A stretch of DNA of 64,000 bases from the NCBI GenBank assembly GCA_965204405.1, contig CBDBEN010000005.1:3410001-3474000 (forward strand), written 5' to 3'. Made by a program: the position numbers and the translations under genes. How positions within the stretch are numbered: the stretch's first letter is position 1; each line of letters begins with the position of its first letter. The notes beneath the pieces are model-generated. The model saw only the letters and a program-made list of their open reading frames with translations. It searched no databases and was not told where the DNA came from. This DNA comes from JANQPX01 sp965204405. Its GTDB lineage: Bacteria > Pseudomonadota > Alphaproteobacteria > Geminicoccales > Geminicoccaceae. Below, piece after piece: positions 59,938-64,000 of this stretch.

Positions 59938-61662
59938 TTGAAAAGTACATCATCCTCTCTTGAAATACATCACAGTTTTTTTCATGATGAAATGTGCAAG
60001 CTTATTTGGCACAATAAATATCGAAAAATATCATTATACACAAATAAGATTGACAATAGTTGGCGCGACACAGTTCGTCGTGTTTTGCATGGAACATCGT
60101 CAAACATATCAGGCCAGGAATACAAAGAGCTAAGTGAGGCCCTGGCAAAATTCGAAGTCGTACCGGCAGGACGAATTCTTGCCGGGGCCGGGACGCCCGA
60201 TCATGTGACGCTGGTCAATACCTTCGTTATCGGATCGGTTCAACCAACGGTCACTGATACCCTCGAAACATTGACCCGCTCTGCACGGACCATGAGTATG
60301 GGTGGGGGGATAGGGATCGACCTGTCCAATATTCCTCCGCGCGGCATGCCAACGGCCCAGGGAACTTCCCCCGGTGTCCTTGCCTACGCGGAGCTATGGG
60401 ACAAGATGTGCAAGGCCATTTTGTCCAGCGACATGCAGCGCGGCGCCATGATGGTCGTGCTGAGCTGCAGCCATCCAGAGATCAGGACGTTCATTCGCGC
60501 CAAATCAATCCAAGGCGCCTTGACCAAGCTCAATGCTTCGATTCTCGTGACGGATGATCTGCTGCAGGCCAAGACAAACAATGCCTGCTGGCCTTTGCAA
60601 TTCGCGGGACGTGTTCATGAGTATGTCGACCCGCATGTCCTGTGGTCGGAGATCGCCGCGGCCTCCTATGAATCCGCGGAGCCTGGAATTATCTTCATCG
60701 ATCAAGTCAACCAGCTTAACAATCTTAATTATTGCGAAACGATAGCTGCCACCAATTCCTGCGCGGAACAGCCTCTTCCAGCCCATGGCTCCGCCCCCCT
60801 TACCGCGGTCAACCTTGCGGCTCTCGTACAGAATCCTCTCACCTCTTCTGCCAAATTGGATCTTGGCCGTCTGGCCAAACTCGCCCGGCTCGGTGTCCGC
60901 TTTTTGGACCGCGTTATCGATCAGACATACTATCCCCATCCCAAACAGAGGGAGGAGGCCCGCGGCAAGAGGCGGATCGGCCTTGGCATAGCAGGCCTTG
61001 GCGATGCCCTTATTCTCTGCCGCCAGCGTTACGGATCCGCCGACAGTCTCACCCTCATTCGGCAATGGCTCCAAGTGTTCAGGGACGCCTCCTATCAAGC
61101 CTCGATCGAGCTTGCGCAGGACCTTGGAAGCTTTCCTCTGCTTGATATCGCGGCCCATCTCGAACGCCCGCATATCAAAACCCTACCGCCTGAGATTCGG
61201 GATCAGATTGCCAGGCACGGAATCCGCAACGGCGTTGTCAACTGTATTGCACCGACGGGATCGACGGCGCTCCTGGCCAACAACGCTTCAGGCGGTGTCG
61301 AACCCGTTTATGCCCATCGGCAGCGCCGGCTCATCATGATGCCGGATCATAGCCAAAAGGAGATAGAACTCCGGAGCTGGTCGCTGCGATGCTATCTGGA
61401 CATGTTCCCCGACCGGTCAAAGGAACCTCTGCCCGACTATTTTGCCACCGCTTTGGAAATCTCTCCCGGCGATCATCTGGCTGTACAGGCCACGGCACAA
61501 AAGTTCATCGATGCCAGTATTTCGAAGACAATCAATTTTGATGCCAATGTGGATTTCATGGAATTCGAGAATCTCTTCAGCAGCGCCTATTCGATGGGGT
61601 GCAAATCTCTCTCGGTTTATCGCCCGAGCGAGATCCGCGGGCAGATCATCTCGGCAATCTGA
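59938..61662 (+). CDS. Class II ribonucleotide reductase paralogue lacking the reducing cysteines
   Basis: 574 residues with the full ribonucleotide reductase barrel: PAGRILAGAG, SMGGGIGIDLSNIPPRG, MQRGAMMVVLSCSHPEI, LTKLNASILVTDD, EPGIIFIDQVNQLNNLNYCE, RRIGLGIAGLGDAL, APTGSTALLANNASGGVEPV and SISKTIN, ending GCKSLSVYRP. TNSCAEQ gives the thiyl Cys275 and Glu277. The redox pair is gone: Thr95 stands where the first Cys is expected (NTFVI for NCFVI), and Ala286 where the second is expected, 11 residues after the thiyl Cys. The C-terminal Cys-pair tail is absent too. Turnover would need another reductant. Starts at TTG 59938; Met19 (MCKLIW) is an alternative. The AT-rich 5' end suggests transfer. 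Confidence 0.85.
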   Translation: MKSTSSSLEIHHSFFHDEMCKLIWHNKYRKISLYTNKIDNSWRDTVRRVLHGTSSNISGQEYKELSEALAKFEVVPAGRILAGAGTPDHVTLVNTFVIGSVQPTVTDTLETLTRSARTMSMGGGIGIDLSNIPPRGMPTAQGTSPGVLAYAELWDKMCKAILSSDMQRGAMMVVLSCSHPEIRTFIRAKSIQGALTKLNASILVTDDLLQAKTNNACWPLQFAGRVHEYVDPHVLWSEIAAASYESAEPGIIFIDQVNQLNNLNYCETIAATNSCAEQPLPAHGSAPLTAVNLAALVQNPLTSSAKLDLGRLAKLARLGVRFLDRVIDQTYYPHPKQREEARGKRRIGLGIAGLGDALILCRQRYGSADSLTLIRQWLQVFRDASYQASIELAQDLGSFPLLDIAAHLERPHIKTLPPEIRDQIARHGIRNGVVNCIAPTGSTALLANNASGGVEPVYAHRQRRLIMMPDHSQKEIELRSWSLRCYLDMFPDRSKEPLPDYFATALEISPGDHLAVQATAQKFIDASISKTINFDANVDFMEFENLFSSAYSMGCKSLSVYRPSEIRGQIISAI

Positions 61663-61701
61663 CGGTCCTCACCACATCATGTTTTTGGGGAGTATGAGAT
61701 C

Positions 61702-61968
61702 ATGTTTGGAGAATCATCAGCATTGACCAGTCAGGACACGACTCATGACCAGCATCCCGTCGCTGACCGTTCAATGCAGAATCTGATCGATGCACTCGCG
61801 GGCAGGAATGCTGACATTGCCCTGGTCAAGGATGGGCTCGAGCATCTTGCAAAAGTCCTGGAAGCCTTGGGAGATGGTGCGCGTGCCGGCTTCCTTCGAA
61901 GCAAGTTGGCCGGTGAAATGTCTACAATAGTTAATTCCGGAGCTTCCAAAACAGATCATAGCGGCTGA
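61702..61968 (+). CDS. Small helical protein next to the reductase paralogue
   Basis: 88 residues: a polar start, then SMQNLIDALAGRNADIALVK and DGLEHLAKVLEALGDGARAG, likely helical, and a polar tail. GGGGAG lies nine bases before the ATG at 61702. It is 39 bases after the reductase stop, on the same strand, so the two may be one operon. No family is recognised; it could be a subunit or regulator. Confidence 0.6.
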   Translation: MFGESSALTSQDTTHDQHPVADRSMQNLIDALAGRNADIALVKDGLEHLAKVLEALGDGARAGFLRSKLAGEMSTIVNSGASKTDHSG

Positions 61969-62253
61969 TCAATAGCCTGATGAGCTTTCTGGAGTCCTGC
62001 CCGTCAACGTCCTGACATCATGGATTTCCCATAAGGATTGCGAATAGCAAAGGAGAGACTTCTAAACTACACTCATATTGATGATTAAGTAGGCGCCTTT
62101 GCTTAATCAACCAATAAAAGGAAATAACAGCAAACAATCCACCAGCAATTATAAATTACAATCACCTGACAAGAATTAATTTTCATTGCCACGAATTTTA
62201 TCTATAAAAATACAGCAATAATTTATGCTGGCTTGGCTAAGTGGATAGTATCT
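61969..62253. other. AT-rich intergenic region before the GGDEF-EAL gene
   Basis: 285 bases with A/T-rich runs from 62100 on. Nothing coding was seen. It contains the dyad at 62082-62109. A small CAGCA/TGCTG inverted repeat lies at about 62214-62230. Confidence 0.4.
62082..62109. promoter_or_regulatory. Operator-like dyad TGATTAAG ... CTTAATCA
   Basis: Perfect 8-base arms TGATTAAG (62082-62089) and CTTAATCA (62102-62109) enclose a palindrome AGGCGCCT (62091-62098). It stands about 145 bases before the GGDEF-EAL start and could bind a dimeric regulator. No family assigned. Confidence 0.4.
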
Positions 62254-64000
62254 TTGGCAAACGCCCTTCAGGAAAAATCCATCACTAGTGGAATTATTCG
62301 CGGGCATATTCCACTTCAGGAAAAGCTAAACATCCTGCATTCGATCGCCCTACCCTTTTGGGTTTTTGATATCGACCGCTGCAGGGTCTACTGGGCCAAC
62401 GCGGCCGGCCTCGACATCTGGAATGCGGCGAGTCTGGATGAGCTTTCCAGCAGGGACATGTCTAAAGATATGTCCGTCACCGTCAAGCGTCGCCTAAATC
62501 AGTATCAAAAGGACTTCGCCCGGGGTGCCTCATTCACCGAATTTTGGACACTCTATCCGAGAGGCGAGCCGAAGACGCTGAAATGTATCTTCGCCGGCAT
62601 CGAGCTTGATGATGGCCGCATGGCAATGTTCAATCAGGCCGTTGGCCAGGCGGATCAGCAAGAATCCCCGGAGAAGCTCCGTTCCATCGGCGCACTGCTG
62701 CACACGTCGGTAATGATCTCGCTGTACGACAAGATGGGAAAACTGCTCTACAGCAACCCCGCGGCTCGTCACATGCATGCAACTCTGGATCTTTCTCTCC
62801 GCGATCGTTTCATCGAGCCGGAGGACTATCAGACGATTGCCAAGAAGCTTGGCGAACGAGGCGAAGTCCAGCGCGTCATCCAGGTTCGCACTCTGAAAGG
62901 CCCTCGATGGCACGAGATCGATGCTCGCTGGAGCTGGGATCCGGCAACTGGAGAGCCTACCTATCTCTTCAGCGAGATCGACGTCACCGTGCGGGAGGAC
63001 GCATCGCGCCAGGTGAGCTTCCTGGCCCTTCATGACATCCTTACGAAGCTGCCGAACCGCCGGCTCCTGGAACGCAATATCGATGCGAAGTTCCAGGAGG
63101 CTATCGAACGCCGATCCAAGCTCGGCCTGATGTTCATCGATATCGATCGTTTCAAGAACATCAATGATTCCCTGGGCCATGCGGCAGGCGATCGGCTTTT
63201 GGTTTGCGTGGCAAACCGCTTGCTCTCGAGCATCCGAAACGTTGATCTGCTCGCAAGGCTAGGCGGTGACGAATTCGTTCTGATCATCAGCGAGGTAGAA
63301 AATAGCCTTCGGCTGAGGGAGATCGCGGAGCAGATCTCCAAGGAGCTCAGCAAGCCCATTACCATCGATGGTCAGGACATCAATGTAACCGTCAGCATCG
63401 GCATCAGCATTTTCCCCGACCACGGCAGCGATTTGGACGGGCTGATGCGCCATGCCGACCTTGCTATGTACGCAGCCAAGGAGTCCGGGCGCAATCAAAG
63501 CCGTTTTTTCGTGCCTGCCTTGAAAGATCGCATGAAGCTCCGACTGGAGCTGGAAGCGAGCGTGCGTGATCATCACTACGCCGAGCGCTTCCAAATTCTC
63601 TATCAGCCGCGCCTTCGCGTCGCCGATGACACGGTGGTTGGTGTCGAAGCCCTGCTCCGCTGGAAACACCCTTCTCGCGGCACACTCATGCCGGGCGAGT
63701 TCATCGGGCTTGCGGAGGAAACCGGCCTGATTGAGCCCCTCGGCATGTGGGTCCTGGCCGAAGGTGTGAAGCAGCAGCACTATTGGCGCACTAAGGGCTT
63801 GGATGTGACGGTTGCCGTCAATGTTTCGCCCTGTCAGTTCCATAGCGATGCGTTCATCGAGGCCATCGAACGGCTCGCCGGCGAGAGCTGGTGCGATCCC
63901 GGGCTGATCGAGCTTGAGATTACCGAAACGGCCTTGATGGGAGATTGCAACGATATTCGGAACTCTCTGCAGCGACTGCGCGATCTGGGGTTCGGACTGG
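62254..64000 (+). CDS. PAS-PAS-GGDEF-EAL cyclic-di-GMP enzyme (cut by window end)
   Basis: Open frame to the last base, so the C-terminus is missing. Two PAS domains come first (residues about 30-140, SIALPFWVFDIDRCRVYWAN; and 150-265, ALLHTSVMISLYDKMGKLLY). The GGDEF domain has RLGGDEFVLII near residue 337, preceded by DIDRFKNINDSLGHAAGDRL. The EAL domain starts YQPRLRVADDTVVGVEALLR near 465 and has NVSPCQF and LELEITET. Both active sites look intact. Cytoplasmic; no membrane helix in the visible part. The start is unsure: TTG 62254 (AAGTGGA eight bases upstream) or TTG 62233; no ATG occurs until 62458. Confidence 0.88.
   Translation, partial: MANALQEKSITSGIIRGHIPLQEKLNILHSIALPFWVFDIDRCRVYWANAAGLDIWNAASLDELSSRDMSKDMSVTVKRRLNQYQKDFARGASFTEFWTLYPRGEPKTLKCIFAGIELDDGRMAMFNQAVGQADQQESPEKLRSIGALLHTSVMISLYDKMGKLLYSNPAARHMHATLDLSLRDRFIEPEDYQTIAKKLGERGEVQRVIQVRTLKGPRWHEIDARWSWDPATGEPTYLFSEIDVTVREDASRQVSFLALHDILTKLPNRRLLERNIDAKFQEAIERRSKLGLMFIDIDRFKNINDSLGHAAGDRLLVCVANRLLSSIRNVDLLARLGGDEFVLIISEVENSLRLREIAEQISKELSKPITIDGQDINVTVSIGISIFPDHGSDLDGLMRHADLAMYAAKESGRNQSRFFVPALKDRMKLRLELEASVRDHHYAERFQILYQPRLRVADDTVVGVEALLRWKHPSRGTLMPGEFIGLAEETGLIEPLGMWVLAEGVKQQHYWRTKGLDVTVAVNVSPCQFHSDAFIEAIERLAGESWCDPGLIELEITETALMGDCNDIRNSLQRLRDLGFGL

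Overview
The window looks like a chromosomal segment of a GC-rich (about 60%) alphaproteobacterium, probably Hyphomicrobiales or a relative. The support is the type of genes (polyamine-type ABC operon with GMC and enolase-superfamily enzymes, SPOR protein, YmdB, chromate operon), frequent GTG/TTG starts, and extragenic palindromes of the kind common in rhizobia. I cannot name a genus. No rRNA, tRNA, CRISPR array, transposase or prophage was found.

Layout. 1-2760: chromate resistance pair (chrB-like, chrA) bordered by palindromic repeats. 2760-5030: methanethiol oxidase/SBP56, a CoA-binding protein and a 2Fe-2S ferredoxin on one strand. 5266-8360: CitE-like lyase, a GH18 protein with an altered catalytic motif, then a 590-base non-coding stretch with a strong minus-strand terminator (candidate small RNA or leader). 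8363-13972: operon of a pyruvate-dehydrogenase-E1-like enzyme, a dimethylformamidase large-subunit homologue and a Gfo/Idh/MocA dehydrogenase. 14381-18705: amidohydrolase, FMN alpha-hydroxyacid dehydrogenase, orphan taurine-type binding protein, Calx-beta protein. 18898-22348: three-gene envelope operon (small DPGVGS protein, methyltransferase, membrane phosphoglycerol-transferase-like protein). 22671-24823: ureide decarboxylase and xanthine/urate-type permease. 25758-33861: seven-gene minus-strand import and oxidation operon, with a divergent DMSP-lyase-like cupin. 34566-43788: small proteins, a two-domain glycosyltransferase, YmdB, an MFS exporter, a coiled-coil protein, a SPOR protein and a large membrane protein. 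44043-48956: UDP-sugar dehydrogenase, a TIR-STAND-TPR defence-type protein and a UbiE-like methyltransferase. 49121-59678: compact type II fatty-acid/polyketide cluster of the aryl-polyene/xanthomonadin kind. 59938-61968: a class II ribonucleotide reductase paralogue that has kept the radical cysteine but lost both reducing cysteines, with a small partner. 62254-end: a PAS-PAS-GGDEF-EAL protein cut by the window edge.

How genes work together. The 49-60 kb cluster has ACP, ligase, acyltransferase, MMPL exporter, ketosynthase, chain-length-factor-like protein, two hotdog dehydratases, ketoreductase, lipoprotein and a halogenase-like flavoprotein. This is nearly a complete machine to build, reduce, dehydrate, modify and export a polyene acyl chain. 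The 25-34 kb operon couples uptake of a cationic or zwitterionic small molecule to two flavin oxidations and an enolase-superfamily step.

The strongest candidates for something undescribed are the cysteine-depleted ribonucleotide reductase, the TIR-STAND protein with a low-GC sensor half, the reduced polyene cluster, the GH18 protein with Glu to Gln at the catalytic site, and the family of extragenic palindromes.
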